Source: Eubacteriales bacterium (GTDB lineage Bacteria > Bacillota > Clostridia > Lachnospirales > Lachnospiraceae). Taken from it: a stretch of 64,000 nucleotides of DNA. The first letter of the stretch is position 1, and every line of letters begins with the position of its first letter. The position numbers and the translations under genes were made by a program. Positions 51,179 through 59,689 of the stretch are shown here, piece after piece. The stretch lies in assembly GCA_030536575.1 (NCBI GenBank), contig JAUNPS010000024.1, positions 1-64,000 on the forward strand, in the 5' to 3' direction. A model generated the notes under the pieces. It did not search any database and was not told the DNA's origin. It saw only the letters and a list, made by a program, of their open reading frames with translations.

Positions 51179-51982
51179 TTAAGATTGGATGCTCGCCTCG
51201 ATTCGGTCGCGCACCTCATAAAATTTCTGTACCGGGATATGGATTTTGATCCCCCGGCACATGGTAAGCTCATAGTGCTCTATACTCACCACATAATCCG
51301 GATTAATGATCCAGCTTCGCCGCGGGCTGTAAAACCGCTCGGAAAGCTTTTCCTCCAAATCCGAAATCTTGCTGCCGATCACATATTCCCCGCCCAGGCA
51401 GTGCAGGATGCACCTCCTTTTGTCGGCTTCGATGCAGATCAGCTCATTTTCATCAATGTTGATCATCCGGCGGCTGATATCGTAGAAGGTCAGCTTTTTC
51501 GATTCACCGAACTTCTGGCGGATCAGCCCCTGCATGTACTGATAAGTTTCCTTTTCCATCCGGAATGGAAACGTCTCTTCCGGCCCTGTCCCCTCCCAGT
51601 CGTTCGAGCAATGGATATGCGTCACCTTCATTTCTTTTCCGATCCGTTCCCAGACCAGGGTGATCCGCTGGTGCACCGCCTCGGCCAGTCCGGATTCCGG
51701 CCGGGTGCTCGCTTTATAATGCCCGGTCACGACACAATAGCCGGGCTTTCTGGACACTTCCCGAAAGTCCGCTTCTTCCATCTCACAGGCCACGCCCTGC
51801 TCGGCCATCAGCATAGCCTCCATGGCCCTTTTTCCCTGGAGGAACTGGCTGCTCAGCGGCCCAATCCAGACGATATCTTCCGCCATGTACGCCATGGTTT
51901 CCCAGAGTTTCCGGGCATAATGATTCTCCATGAGCTGTCTGGAAAGCTCTGCAAAATCCTGGGGTTGGGTTTGTGTCATCAT
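51179..51982 (-). CDS. SnoaL/NTF2-like domain fused to LytTR DNA-binding domain
   Basis: 267 aa. Residues about 5-140 look like a SnoaL/DUF4440 cone (YMAEDIVWIGPLSSQFLQGK; YCVVTGHYKASTRPESG; HQRITLVWERIGKEMKVTHI). Residues about 165-265 are a LytTR domain (YDISRRMINIDENELICIEA; LHCLGGEYVIGSKISDLEEK; FYSPRRSWIINPDYVVSIEH). Such fusions act as one-component transcription regulators sensing a small ligand; the ligand is unknown. ATG 51982 is chosen over GTG 51991, which is too close to AAAGGA. A 150-nt leader with a long stem-loop precedes it. Confidence 0.8.
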   Translation of the reverse strand: MMTQTQPQDFAELSRQLMENHYARKLWETMAYMAEDIVWIGPLSSQFLQGKRAMEAMLMAEQGVACEMEEADFREVSRKPGYCVVTGHYKASTRPESGLAEAVHQRITLVWERIGKEMKVTHIHCSNDWEGTGPEETFPFRMEKETYQYMQGLIRQKFGESKKLTFYDISRRMINIDENELICIEADKRRCILHCLGGEYVIGSKISDLEEKLSERFYSPRRSWIINPDYVVSIEHYELTMCRGIKIHIPVQKFYEVRDRIEASIQS

Positions 51983-52008
51983 GTGGGTCACTGTCCTTTC
52001 TTAATCTC

Positions 52009-52055
52009 CATGCCCTGGATACCAGGCTCGCTGTTTTGAAACGTATCCAGGCATG
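52009..52055 (-). promoter_or_regulatory. Leader stem-loop of the LytTR regulator gene
   Basis: CATGCC, one bulged C, TGGATAC paired with GTATCCAGGCATG: 13 bp around a 20-nt loop, just upstream of the ribosome site. Possible autoregulatory or attenuation element. Confidence 0.5.
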
Positions 52056-52133
52056 CCGCTATGCCGCAGCACGGTTTTCTGTTTCGCAGGAACGGGTACT
52101 TTCGTTACTTTTAAAGAACCCTCGTTCAGCATA

Positions 52134-52162
52134 AGTGTACCACGAAACAACGTATTTGGCAA
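52134..52162 (-). promoter_or_regulatory. Promoter of the LytTR-aroK unit
   Basis: Minus strand TTGCCA (52157-52162), 17 nt, TACACT (52134-52139). Confidence 0.6.
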
Positions 52163-52181
52163 TCCAAACACGATTTTCGGA

Positions 52182-53444
52182 TTACGAAAGGGCCGCTTTG
52201 GTATGCATCTCTACCAGGTCTTCGCCGAGACGGCTGGTTCCATTATATTGCTTACACTGTTCCACAAAGTCCCGCAGAACCACCTCTCCGGTACTTCCCA
52301 TCAGTTCCGGGTACCACTGGACGCCCCATACCGGAAGCGTCCGGTGCTCCAGGGCCTCCACGGTTCCGTCGTGGGCTTTCTGGGTGACGCGAAGGCCCGT
52401 GCCGATCCGGTCAGGGGCCTGGTGGTGCGAGCTGTAGACGCCTGTGCCCGTTCCGTACAGTTCCGAAAGACGGGAGCCGCCGGTGATGGTCGTTCCATGC
52501 CAGAGGCCATGGTGGCCGCCGATATTCTGCTTTAAGGTTCCGCCAAAGTAAATATTGATCAGCTGGCATCCCCGGCAGATGCCAAAAACCGGCTTTTTGG
52601 CTTTCACAAATTTGTCCAGGACGGTGAACTGCAGCTCGTCCAGCGCGTCGTCAATTCCCATGCTGGCCTGGTTTTGCTGGCCGTAGCGTTTTGGATTTAT
52701 GTCGGTGCCGCCTGGGAGAACCAGCCCGTCATAGCTGTTTATATCCACGTTCGCCGACCGGATGACCATGCTGGCCGCGCCGCAGGCATTTAGCTGGGTG
52801 CAGACACTGATCGTATTTCCATAGTCCACAACGCCGATTCTGGGAGCCAGCTGTGGTTTTTCCGGTGCCTTTTCAACTTTGATGCGGTAGCGGTAGATTC
52901 TGCCGTTTACCTTTGCTTTTATGGAAGCCGTACCGGCTTTCTTTGCCGTGACGGCCGCTTTTCTTCCGGGAAGCTTTTTAACGGAAAGGATCTTTTTATC
53001 GGTGCTGAGCCACTGAACGTTCTTTGCCTGGGTGCCGCAGAGGAACAGATTTTTCCGGTCTCCTACATTCATCCGGCTTGCAGAGCCTTCGATTTTGATC
53101 GGATCGTAGATGCGGATGCGGTACAACGTGGTTTTGCCTTCGGACGTCTGGGCGGTCACAAGGGCGTCTCCGGCCTTTCTGGCGGTGACTTTTGCCCGGT
53201 TATTCGTTTGCTTTTTTATGGTCAGAAGCTTTGGTGTCGAGGTTTTCCAGGTGACGTCCTGGCTGTCTGTCTCCATGAACAGTTCGCAGGTATCGTCTAC
53301 CGGCATGTACAGCATTTCTGCCGACTGGCTAGATTTGGGCTGTTTCGCCGCTTCTGCCGTTCCTGTCCCGAATGCCACAGTTAATAAAATCCATGTGCAA
53401 ATAAGCCAGAGGTACTGGCTGACTTTTCTTCTTTGTGATTTCAT
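52182..53444 (-). CDS. Exported Big2-domain protein with C26 (gamma-Glu) amidotransferase-like domain
   Basis: 420 aa. A signal peptide (YLWLICTWILLTVAFGTGTA, then EAA) precedes two Big2-type Ig domains at about 40-115 and 115-190 (KKQTNNRAKVTARKAGDALV; PGRKAAVTAKKAGTASIKAK). A class I glutamine-amidotransferase-like domain like PuuD follows: LVLPGGTDINPKRYG, nucleophile Cys in FGICRGCQLINIYFGG, SSHHQAPDRIG. The catalytic His motif reads GVQWYPE, with Tyr (codon TAC) in place of His. PuuD hydrolyses gamma-glutamyl bonds in the cytosol; an exported, possibly inactive version may bind peptidoglycan or glutamyl peptides. Role not known. Confidence 0.85.
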   Translation of the reverse strand: MKSQRRKVSQYLWLICTWILLTVAFGTGTAEAAKQPKSSQSAEMLYMPVDDTCELFMETDSQDVTWKTSTPKLLTIKKQTNNRAKVTARKAGDALVTAQTSEGKTTLYRIRIYDPIKIEGSASRMNVGDRKNLFLCGTQAKNVQWLSTDKKILSVKKLPGRKAAVTAKKAGTASIKAKVNGRIYRYRIKVEKAPEKPQLAPRIGVVDYGNTISVCTQLNACGAASMVIRSANVDINSYDGLVLPGGTDINPKRYGQQNQASMGIDDALDELQFTVLDKFVKAKKPVFGICRGCQLINIYFGGTLKQNIGGHHGLWHGTTITGGSRLSELYGTGTGVYSSHHQAPDRIGTGLRVTQKAHDGTVEALEHRTLPVWGVQWYPELMGSTGEVVLRDFVEQCKQYNGTSRLGEDLVEMHTKAALS

Positions 53445-53510
53445 AACTCATCTCCCCGTTTATGCGCGTTTTATGGTTTTTCAGTACTGCGGTCGACTCA
53501 GCTGAACTTT

Positions 53511-53535
53511 CCGCAGACAGCCTTCCTGCCTGCGG
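53511..53535 (-). terminator. Stem-loop after the cysteine desulfidase gene
   Basis: A 10-bp stem CCGCAGGCAG / CTGTCTGCGG (one G-U) with a 5-nt loop, 6 nt past the stop. No T-run follows. Confidence 0.5.
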
Positions 53536-53541
53536 CTCCTC

Positions 53542-54819
53542 TCAATCACACATCATCATCCGAATAATCTCCTCATTCGTCCCTTTCATCCCATCCTTCC
53601 CAAGCCGTCCCACATTCCGGATCGTCGCATCGACCCCCTTCGTCACAATCCCATCCCCCGCATAGAACTGCTGGCCATTCACAAACATCTGATACCCCAA
53701 AATCCCTGCATCCACCGCCGAGGCAATTTTCGCCGCACAAGACGCCTTCGCCCCGTCGCAGATCATCCCCGACGTAATCGCCAGCGCATTCACCACCGTA
53801 TGCACCACCTCCCGGTAGCCTCCGCCATTCAGATACGCGATCCCGGCCCCGGCCGCCGCACCCGCGCTGACTGCCCCGCAGTACGCCGACAGGCAGCCGA
53901 TTCCCGTCTTCTGGTGAATCGCCGTCAGATTCGAAAGAGCCAGCGCACGGTACAGCATTTCTTCGCTGCTGCCGAGTTCTTTCGCATACTCGATCACCGG
54001 AACGGAACAGGTAATGCCCTGGTTCCCGCTGCCGGAATTGATCACAACCGGAAGTTCACAGCCGTTCATCCGGGCATCCGAACCCGCGGCCGCCTTCGCA
54101 CCCGCCCGCTTCTTAATGTCATCCCCATAGGTCTTCAAAATAACGCTGCCGATATTGGCCCCATAGTCATTCTTCAGGCCTTCCTCGGAAATCGCTGTAT
54201 TATAACGGATCTGGCGCTCCAGAACCCCGCGGATGTCTTCGATTTCTACGGTCTGGACAAAATCCCAGATCGCCTCCATATTTAATAAACTGCGGTCTGT
54301 CTTCTCTTCTTTCGGACTTCCGCCTTCGGTTTTCGAAAACAGGACTTCCCCGTTTTTCTCAATCAACGTAATGTTTGTGTGGAAATCTGTGATCCGCACA
54401 CTGGCCTGCTCCTGGCCGGCGTACTCCGTGACGATCAGGTCAAATACATGCCCGTCGTCCAGATATTCCACCTGAATGTCCGATTCCTCCAGGTATTCCC
54501 GCATCTGCCGCGCCTGTTCTTTCGTGACATCGGCAATCACTTCCAGCTCTTTTTCGGCTTTCCCGCCGATGATCCCTGCGGCGGCCGCGGCCGGAATCCC
54601 TTTCAAATGCTCCGTATTCGGAACGATCACGCTCTTTACGTTTTTAATTATGCTGCCGCTTGCCTGCACAACCGTCCGTTCCGGCAGGCTCCCCAAAACT
54701 TCCCGCGCTTTTGCGGATGCATAGGCAATGGCAATCGGTTCCGTACATCCCATGGCCGGAATCAGTTCTTCCTCCAGGATCTTTACATAGGCCTGATAAA
54801 CCATGTCTTCTCTTTGCAT
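53542..54819 (-). CDS. UPF0597 / L-cysteine desulfidase (CyuA-type) iron-sulfur protein
   Basis: 425 aa. N-terminal ELIPAMGCTEPIAIAYASAK and C-terminal cysteines in GIGCLSAYCGAVSAG and SGMICDGAKASCAAKI match the UPF0597/serine dehydratase alpha-like family with a [4Fe-4S] cluster. Members split L-cysteine to pyruvate, ammonia and sulfide; some may act on L-serine. ATG 54819 follows AGGAGG; ATG 54804 is possible. Monocistronic, with a stem-loop after the stop. Whether it prefers Cys or Ser is inference. Confidence 0.87.
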   Translation of the reverse strand: MQREDMVYQAYVKILEEELIPAMGCTEPIAIAYASAKAREVLGSLPERTVVQASGSIIKNVKSVIVPNTEHLKGIPAAAAAGIIGGKAEKELEVIADVTKEQARQMREYLEESDIQVEYLDDGHVFDLIVTEYAGQEQASVRITDFHTNITLIEKNGEVLFSKTEGGSPKEEKTDRSLLNMEAIWDFVQTVEIEDIRGVLERQIRYNTAISEEGLKNDYGANIGSVILKTYGDDIKKRAGAKAAAGSDARMNGCELPVVINSGSGNQGITCSVPVIEYAKELGSSEEMLYRALALSNLTAIHQKTGIGCLSAYCGAVSAGAAAGAGIAYLNGGGYREVVHTVVNALAITSGMICDGAKASCAAKIASAVDAGILGYQMFVNGQQFYAGDGIVTKGVDATIRNVGRLGKDGMKGTNEEIIRMMMCD

Positions 54820-54848
54820 ACTGCTAAAACCTCCTATTTTTAAGTCAC

Positions 54849-54881
54849 AAAAGCCACACCAGCCTCCTGGACTGGTGTGGC
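54849..54881 (-). terminator. glgCD terminator
   Basis: GCCACACCAG, 9-nt loop, CTGGTGTGGC, then TTTTGTG on the minus strand, 14 nt after the glgD stop. Confidence 0.8.
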
Positions 54882-54894
54882 ACAACCGATAGGA

Positions 54895-56037
54895 TCATAC
54901 CTGATGGTGCTTGTGAATATAAACCGGATAAGTATCGCTTCCTTTTAATTCTTTTCCTTCGGTTACTTTTACTTTCTTGTCGGTGATCACGTATTCCATG
55001 TTCGCGCCGGCTTCGATGACGGTATCCTGCATCAGGATGCAGTTCTTTACCTTCGCGCCTTTGCCGACCTTTACGCCCTTGAACAGGACGCTGTTTTCTA
55101 CTTCGCCCTCGATCACGCAGCCGTCGGCGGCCATCGTGTTTTTCACGACTGCCCCTTTGATGTAGCGGGTCGGGTTATCGTCACGGATCTTCGTGTAGAT
55201 GGGCGCATCCGCGAAGAGGCCGTCCAGATTTTCGTCTTCCAGAAGCTTCATGTTCTCGTCGAAGTAGCTCTTAATGCCGGTGATCCGGGCCAGATAGCCA
55301 TCGAACTTAAAGGCGTGGACGTTCAGCTTCTCAAGCTGGGGCGCCAGGATATCTCTCTCGAAATAAATCTGTCCGCGCACATAAGCCGTGTTAATCATAT
55401 TGATCAACAGTTCCCGTTCTACAACGTAGATGTTCATGCCGAAATTATGTACGCCTTCTTTTTTCGGATTCACGTAAATTTTCGTTACGCGGCCGTCTTC
55501 GATGCTGAAGGTGTAGTAGAAACCGCGGTCATTTCCCTGGTATTTCAGGTAACTTTCCGGAAGCTCCTGTACATTATAGGCTACGGTAACGTCTGCGCCG
55601 CTTGCGATGTGCTCGTCGATCATGGCGTTAAAATCGAAGTTTACGGCAATGTTCGTGTCTGCCATTACCACATATTTTTCTTTCTGCGCTCTTAAAAGAT
55701 CGAGGATGCTGGCCAGCGCCTCTACGCGTCCGATATAGGGCTTCAGGGTCTTTTCCGCGAAGGGCGGCAGGATATTCAGGCCGCCGTTTTTGCGTACCAG
55801 ATCCCATTCACGCCCGGAACCCAGGTGGTCCATAAGGGAATGGTAATTACTGCTGGCGAGGACGGAAATGTTATCGATTCCGCAGTTTGCCATGCTGGAT
55901 AAAATGAAGTCGATCATGCGGTAACGGCTTGCAAACGGAATGGAAGCCATCAGACGCACGTTTACCAGTTCGGGAACCAGTTGGTCATAGCTGTTCGGGA
56001 AGAGGATTCCCAGTGCACTTTTATTCGAATTTACCAT
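54895..56037 (-). CDS. glgD: GlgD, glucose-1-phosphate adenylyltransferase subunit
   Basis: 380 aa. N-terminal pyrophosphorylase-like domain ([36 protein letters not shown]) and a C-terminal left-handed beta helix ([20 protein letters not shown]). The signature GGxGxRL loop of active enzymes is degraded ([18 protein letters not shown]), as expected for the GlgD regulatory-type subunit. It forms a heteromer with GlgC for ADP-glucose synthesis. The start lies inside the glgC stop (7 nt). Confidence 0.95.
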   Translation of the reverse strand: MVNSNKSALGILFPNSYDQLVPELVNVRLMASIPFASRYRMIDFILSSMANCGIDNISVLASSNYHSLMDHLGSGREWDLVRKNGGLNILPPFAEKTLKPYIGRVEALASILDLLRAQKEKYVVMADTNIAVNFDFNAMIDEHIASGADVTVAYNVQELPESYLKYQGNDRGFYYTFSIEDGRVTKIYVNPKKEGVHNFGMNIYVVERELLINMINTAYVRGQIYFERDILAPQLEKLNVHAFKFDGYLARITGIKSYFDENMKLLEDENLDGLFADAPIYTKIRDDNPTRYIKGAVVKNTMAADGCVIEGEVENSVLFKGVKVGKGAKVKNCILMQDTVIEAGANMEYVITDKKVKVTEGKELKGSDTYPVYIHKHHQV

Positions 56038-57239
56038 TGTTCTTCACCACCTTTTACATTTTCGCTTACCATGGCATTGGGGCCGATCTTGGCGTTATCT
56101 CCTACGTAAACGCCGGAGCCTACGGTCGCCACTCCGCTTTCTTCATCGGTAGGCATCGCGCCGACTGTGGCGTTTTCCCCGATGACTACGTTTTCTGCAA
56201 CGATGCAGTGTTTCACGACCGCACCGGATTTAATGACGGTTCCGCCCATGACAACAGCGTCTTCAATCACCGCGCCTTCTTCTACCTGAACGCCTGCGAA
56301 CAGGATGGAGTGTTTTACGGTGCCGTTTACGCGGCAGCCGTCGGTGATCATGGAGTTTTCAACGAGCGCGCTGGAGCTGATCTTATGGCCGGTCATGCCG
56401 CTGTTCCGGCTGTAAATTTTCCAGTCGTCGTCGAACAGGTTAATGCCGCTGTGTTCCGGATCGAGAACTTCCATGTTCGCTTCCCAGAGGGAGGAGATGG
56501 TTCCAACGTCTTTCCAGTAGCCGTTAAAGTGGTAGGCGTACATTCTGCGGTTATCCCTAAGAAGGTTCGGAATGATGTTATTTCCGAAGTCATTCGAAGA
56601 ATTCGGGTCTGCCTCGTCCTCGATCAGATATTTCTTTAAGATGTCCCAGTTAAAGATGTAGATACCCATGGAAGCCAGGTTCGACTTCGGATTCTTGGGT
56701 TTCTCCTGGAATTCGGTGATCTTGTCGTCTTCATCGGCAACCATCAGGCCGAAGCGGGAAGCTTCGTCCCACGGGACTTCCATAACGGCGACGCTGAATT
56801 CTGCGCCTTTTTCCTTGTGGAATTTCAGGAAGTCGCTGTAGTCCTGCTTGCAGATCTGGTCACCGGAAAGGATGATCACGTACTGCGGATTATAGCGCTC
56901 GATGAAAGAGAGGTTCTGGTAGATCGCATTCGCGGTGCCTTTATACCAGTCGGAACCGCTGGCCTGCTGGTAAGGCGGAAGCACGTGAACGCCTCCGTGC
57001 AGACGGTCTAAGTCCCATGGCTGGCCGTTTCCGATGTACTCGTTTAAGACCAGCGGCTGATACTGGGTCAGGATTCCCACGGTATCGATACCGGAATTTA
57101 CGCAGTTTGAGAGCGGAAAGTCGATGATTCGATATTTTCCGCCAAAAGGAACTGCGGGTTTTGCCAGCTTTTGGGTCAGTGCGTAGAGACGCGAACCCTG
57201 GCCGCCGGCAAGAAGCATTGCTATCATTTCTTTTGCCAT
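56031..57239 (-). CDS. glgC: Glucose-1-phosphate adenylyltransferase GlgC
   Basis: 402 aa. Active-site loop [60 protein letters not shown], and [14 protein letters not shown]. The C-terminal beta helix contains [20 protein letters not shown]. It makes ADP-glucose for glycogen. ATG 57239 follows GGGGGAAG; an upstream GTG in frame is less likely. A TACAAT -10 is visible at about 57276-57281 without a good -35. Confidence 0.97.
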   Translation of the reverse strand: MAKEMIAMLLAGGQGSRLYALTQKLAKPAVPFGGKYRIIDFPLSNCVNSGIDTVGILTQYQPLVLNEYIGNGQPWDLDRLHGGVHVLPPYQQASGSDWYKGTANAIYQNLSFIERYNPQYVIILSGDQICKQDYSDFLKFHKEKGAEFSVAVMEVPWDEASRFGLMVADEDDKITEFQEKPKNPKSNLASMGIYIFNWDILKKYLIEDEADPNSSNDFGNNIIPNLLRDNRRMYAYHFNGYWKDVGTISSLWEANMEVLDPEHSGINLFDDDWKIYSRNSGMTGHKISSSALVENSMITDGCRVNGTVKHSILFAGVQVEEGAVIEDAVVMGGTVIKSGAVVKHCIVAENVVIGENATVGAMPTDEESGVATVGSGVYVGDNAKIGPNAMVSENVKGGEEQW

Positions 57240-57446
57240 TTTTCTTCCCCCTGGTTTCACATATGATGTTTAAATTGTACCATATATTTGGGAAAAATGG
57301 TAGTATTTTGTTTAAAATGTTAGAAAAAATCTTTGGATTTTTCCTCCTCTGAACCGATTTTCTCCCTGCAGCACGGTATGACCGCAGCCAGCCCTATGTA
57401 AATGAGGTTCTTTCCGGAATTTTGTCCGGGGCTCCTGCCCTGCACA

Positions 57447-57773
57447 TCATCCCTGGGAGCCCGCTACGGCGCCGCCGTACATGAGATTTCCGTCTTTGTC
57501 GTAGATCCGCCCGCTGGAATCCATGCGGCCTCCTTCGGGCACTTCCCAGCCTCCCTCTTGGTTGTAGGTGTTTCCCTCCCGATCAACGAAGTTTCCGTTT
57601 CCGTCGATCCGGGAACCTGCCGGGGGTTTGAAGCTGCTTTTCGCGTTGGTTTCGGAAACCTGGTTGGTTTCCCCTCCTGCGGTTTCTTTTGGAGTTTCTG
57701 CGGATTTCTGACAGCCAGTCAGCCCCAGCATGCAGACCGCCATCCCTATGCAAAGGAATCTTTTTTTGTTCAT
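57447..57773 (-). CDS. Small predicted lipoprotein
   Basis: 108 aa. Signal peptide with lipobox MAVCMLGLTGCQ (Cys at residue 21) after MNKKRF; ATG 57773 follows CAGGAGG. The mature part is hydrophilic and has degenerate repeats DGNGNFVDREGNTYNQ and DSSGRIYDKDGNLMYG, of the D-x-x-G-N/R-x-Y-D type seen in some surface proteins. Probably membrane-tethered outside the cell. I recognise no known family. Confidence 0.75.
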   Translation of the reverse strand: MNKKRFLCIGMAVCMLGLTGCQKSAETPKETAGGETNQVSETNAKSSFKPPAGSRIDGNGNFVDREGNTYNQEGGWEVPEGGRMDSSGRIYDKDGNLMYGGAVAGSQG

Positions 57774-57985
57774 GGTTTGTCCTCCTGTTTTTTTCTTTTT
57801 TATCAGGATACAGGCGGGCAATGCATGAAATCTTACGCCGATTTCTTATTTTTTTCTTGTCAAATCTTAATTTTTCTTATCAGTCTTTTTGAGGAAAATT
57901 AGCGGCAGAAAATACGCCGAAAAACCAGAAATGTATTTTGACTTTCTTCAATTATGGAATATCTCGAAAACAGTTCTATCTAAAA

Positions 57986-58237
57986 TCAATAGCGATTATA
58001 AATTTCTCCACGATTACCGGCATCAATCACATAGACAATAAACTCCCCGTTATCTACGGTATAAATGATTCGATATTCTCCCACACGCAGACGCATCAAA
58101 TCGCTATGACCTTTTAACTTTTTTATATCTTCGCCATTCGGTAGGCGTTCGATCGCCGAAACAATTCTTCTTCGTTCGTTTAATGGGAGTTTATCAATAA
58201 ATTTTTTCGCCTTCTTCTTGATTATAATTTTGTACAT
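57986..58237 (-). CDS. RelE/ParE-family toxin
   Basis: 83 aa. YKIIIKKKAKKFIDKLPLNE, IERLPNGEDIKKLKGHSDLM and RLRVGEYRIIYTVDNGEFIV match the RelE/ParE plasmid-stabilisation fold. RelE members cleave mRNA in the ribosome; ParE members poison gyrase. The RVGEYRIIY core fits RelE-like RNases better. ATG 58237 overlaps the antitoxin stop by 1 nt (TGATG), so translation is coupled. Confidence 0.88.
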   Translation of the reverse strand: MYKIIIKKKAKKFIDKLPLNERRRIVSAIERLPNGEDIKKLKGHSDLMRLRVGEYRIIYTVDNGEFIVYVIDAGNRGEIYNRY

Positions 58238-58452
58238 CAATCAAGCCCCCATTCTTTTCGGCACTCCTCCAACGGGATTCCTTCCTCTTTTTCCGGGTCC
58301 GGGTCATTCAGGTAGTCCTGCACCATTTTTTCACAGAAAATATCATCCGCTTCTTCATCTGCGGTAAGTCCCTGTACATAAGCCAGAACGTAACCCATTT
58401 TATATTCCGGTACGCTGTCCAACAATTTAATAATTTTTTCTTTATTACTCAT
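58237..58452 (-). CDS. Antitoxin of a RelE/ParE-type pair
   Basis: 71 aa, acidic. The helical N-terminus KEKIIKLLDSVPEYKMGYVL is followed by a C-terminal tail LNDPDPEKEEGIPLEECRKE typical of antitoxins that wrap the toxin. It precedes the toxin gene and likely represses the pair. A classical RHH DNA-binding start is not obvious. Promoter at 58509-58537. Confidence 0.8.
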   Translation of the reverse strand: MSNKEKIIKLLDSVPEYKMGYVLAYVQGLTADEEADDIFCEKMVQDYLNDPDPEKEEGIPLEECRKEWGLD

Positions 58453-58508
58453 GACTTTCTAACCCTTCTTTCTTCTTTGCAGCTCGAACTCTGCAAGCTC
58501 CTTTGTTT

Positions 58509-58537
58509 AATATAGCATGCTCTCCCCGTGAACACAA
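58509..58537 (-). promoter_or_regulatory. Toxin-antitoxin promoter
   Basis: Minus strand TTGTGT (58532-58537), 17 nt, TATATT (58509-58514). Confidence 0.55.
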
Positions 58538-58550
58538 GCATCAAATTATC

Positions 58551-58587
58551 AAAAAACCAGGACAGCCGCCCAAGCGCGCCATCCCGG
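58551..58587 (-). terminator. metA terminator
   Basis: On the minus strand CCGGGATGGC, 11-nt loop, GCTGTCCTGG (three G-U pairs), then TTTTTT. Confidence 0.75.
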
Positions 58588-58607
58588 CCTTCTCTTCTCA
58601 AATATTT

Positions 58608-59531
58608 TCAAAAACTCGGCGTCCCCATCAAATTATACGGCGTCACCTGATACACATAATAATTCAGCCAATTCGTATAAAGCGTATTCGCATGCGCCCT
58701 CCACATCAGCAGCGGCTTCTCCTCCGGATTATCCTGCGGATAATACTCCACCGGCAGCGCGATCGGCAGCCCCTTCCCCTTATCCCTCTTATACTCTCCA
58801 TCCAGCGTCACCCGGTCATACTCCGGATGCCCCATCACAAAAATCTGACGCCCATCCTTCGTCATGCACAGGAACACCCCTGCAGCCTCCGACTCCGCCA
58901 GCACCATCAGTTCCTCACAGGCATGAATCTCCTCCGCGGCCACCTCCGTATGCCGGGAATGCGGAGCCAAAAACTGGTCGTCAAAGCCCCGAACCAGCGG
59001 AATCTTCCGATTCGCCACCTTATGCCAGAAAAGGCCGAACATCTTCTCCGGAAGCATCCGTTTCTTCAGCCCGAAATGATGGTACAGCCCAGCCTGCGCC
59101 CCCCAGCACAGATGAATGGTAGAGGTCACATTCGTCTTACTCCAGTCCATAATCTGAACCAGCTCGTCCCAGTAATCCACCTCTTCGAATTCCAGGTGCT
59201 CCACCGGCGCACCGGTAATGATCAGCCCGTCAAAACGGCGGTGCTTCACATCCTCCCAGGTCTCATAAAATTTATTCAGATGGCTCGTGGACGTATTCCG
59301 GGACTCGTGGCTGCATACATGAAGGAAAGTCACATCCACCTGAAGGGGCGTATTCGAAAGAGAGCGCAGAAGCTGCAGCTCCGTCTCCTCTTTTAAGGGC
59401 ATCAGATTTAAAATGGCAATCTGAAGCGGACGGATATCCTGATGGACCGCACGGCTTTCATCCATGACAAATATATTTTCTCGTTCTAAGATTTCTTTCG
59501 CTGGGAGTTCTCCCTGTACTTTTACTGGCAT
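58608..59531 (-). CDS. metA: Homoserine O-acyltransferase MetA (predicted acetyl-CoA-specific)
   Basis: 307 aa. N-terminus [20 protein letters not shown] is typical. The nucleophile Cys lies in [16 protein letters not shown], and the His/Glu pair in [19 protein letters not shown]. In the motif [16 protein letters not shown] the residue after Val is Glu; in MetA proteins Glu here selects acetyl-CoA and Gly selects succinyl-CoA. So the product is likely O-acetylhomoserine for methionine synthesis. ATG 59531 is chosen over an in-frame GTG at 59543. No S-box or T-box leader is seen upstream. Confidence 0.94.
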   Translation of the reverse strand: MPVKVQGELPAKEILERENIFVMDESRAVHQDIRPLQIAILNLMPLKEETELQLLRSLSNTPLQVDVTFLHVCSHESRNTSTSHLNKFYETWEDVKHRRFDGLIITGAPVEHLEFEEVDYWDELVQIMDWSKTNVTSTIHLCWGAQAGLYHHFGLKKRMLPEKMFGLFWHKVANRKIPLVRGFDDQFLAPHSRHTEVAAEEIHACEELMVLAESEAAGVFLCMTKDGRQIFVMGHPEYDRVTLDGEYKRDKGKGLPIALPVEYYPQDNPEEKPLLMWRAHANTLYTNWLNYYVYQVTPYNLMGTPSF

Positions 59532-59572
59532 AACTGCTTTCACCTTCGCTCTCTAAAATTTTCTGTCTCGCC

Positions 59573-59604
59573 GGAAAGCCGGAACAATTCCTGTCCGGCT
59601 TTCC
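59573..59604 (-). terminator. Stem-loop between cls and metA
   Basis: GGAAAGCCGG / CCGGCTTTCC, perfect 10-bp stem with a 12-nt loop. No T-run on either strand; may mark the cls end or the metA leader. Confidence 0.45.
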
Positions 59605-59689
59605 ATTCATCATACCATATCTTCTTTTTTCGGGAAAGAATAATCTCCAGGTACATTTGTTTTTCCAATGCGGACAATCCGCCGCATTC

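Noticed and set aside
54895-57239. glgD and glgC as duplicated copies of one gene
   Set aside because: GlgD lacks the active GGxGSRL loop that GlgC has; the pair is the normal Firmicute heteromer.
59532-59689. Possible SAM or T-box riboswitch upstream of metA
   Set aside because: Only one simple 10-bp stem-loop is present; no SAM-I core or T-box sequence is seen.
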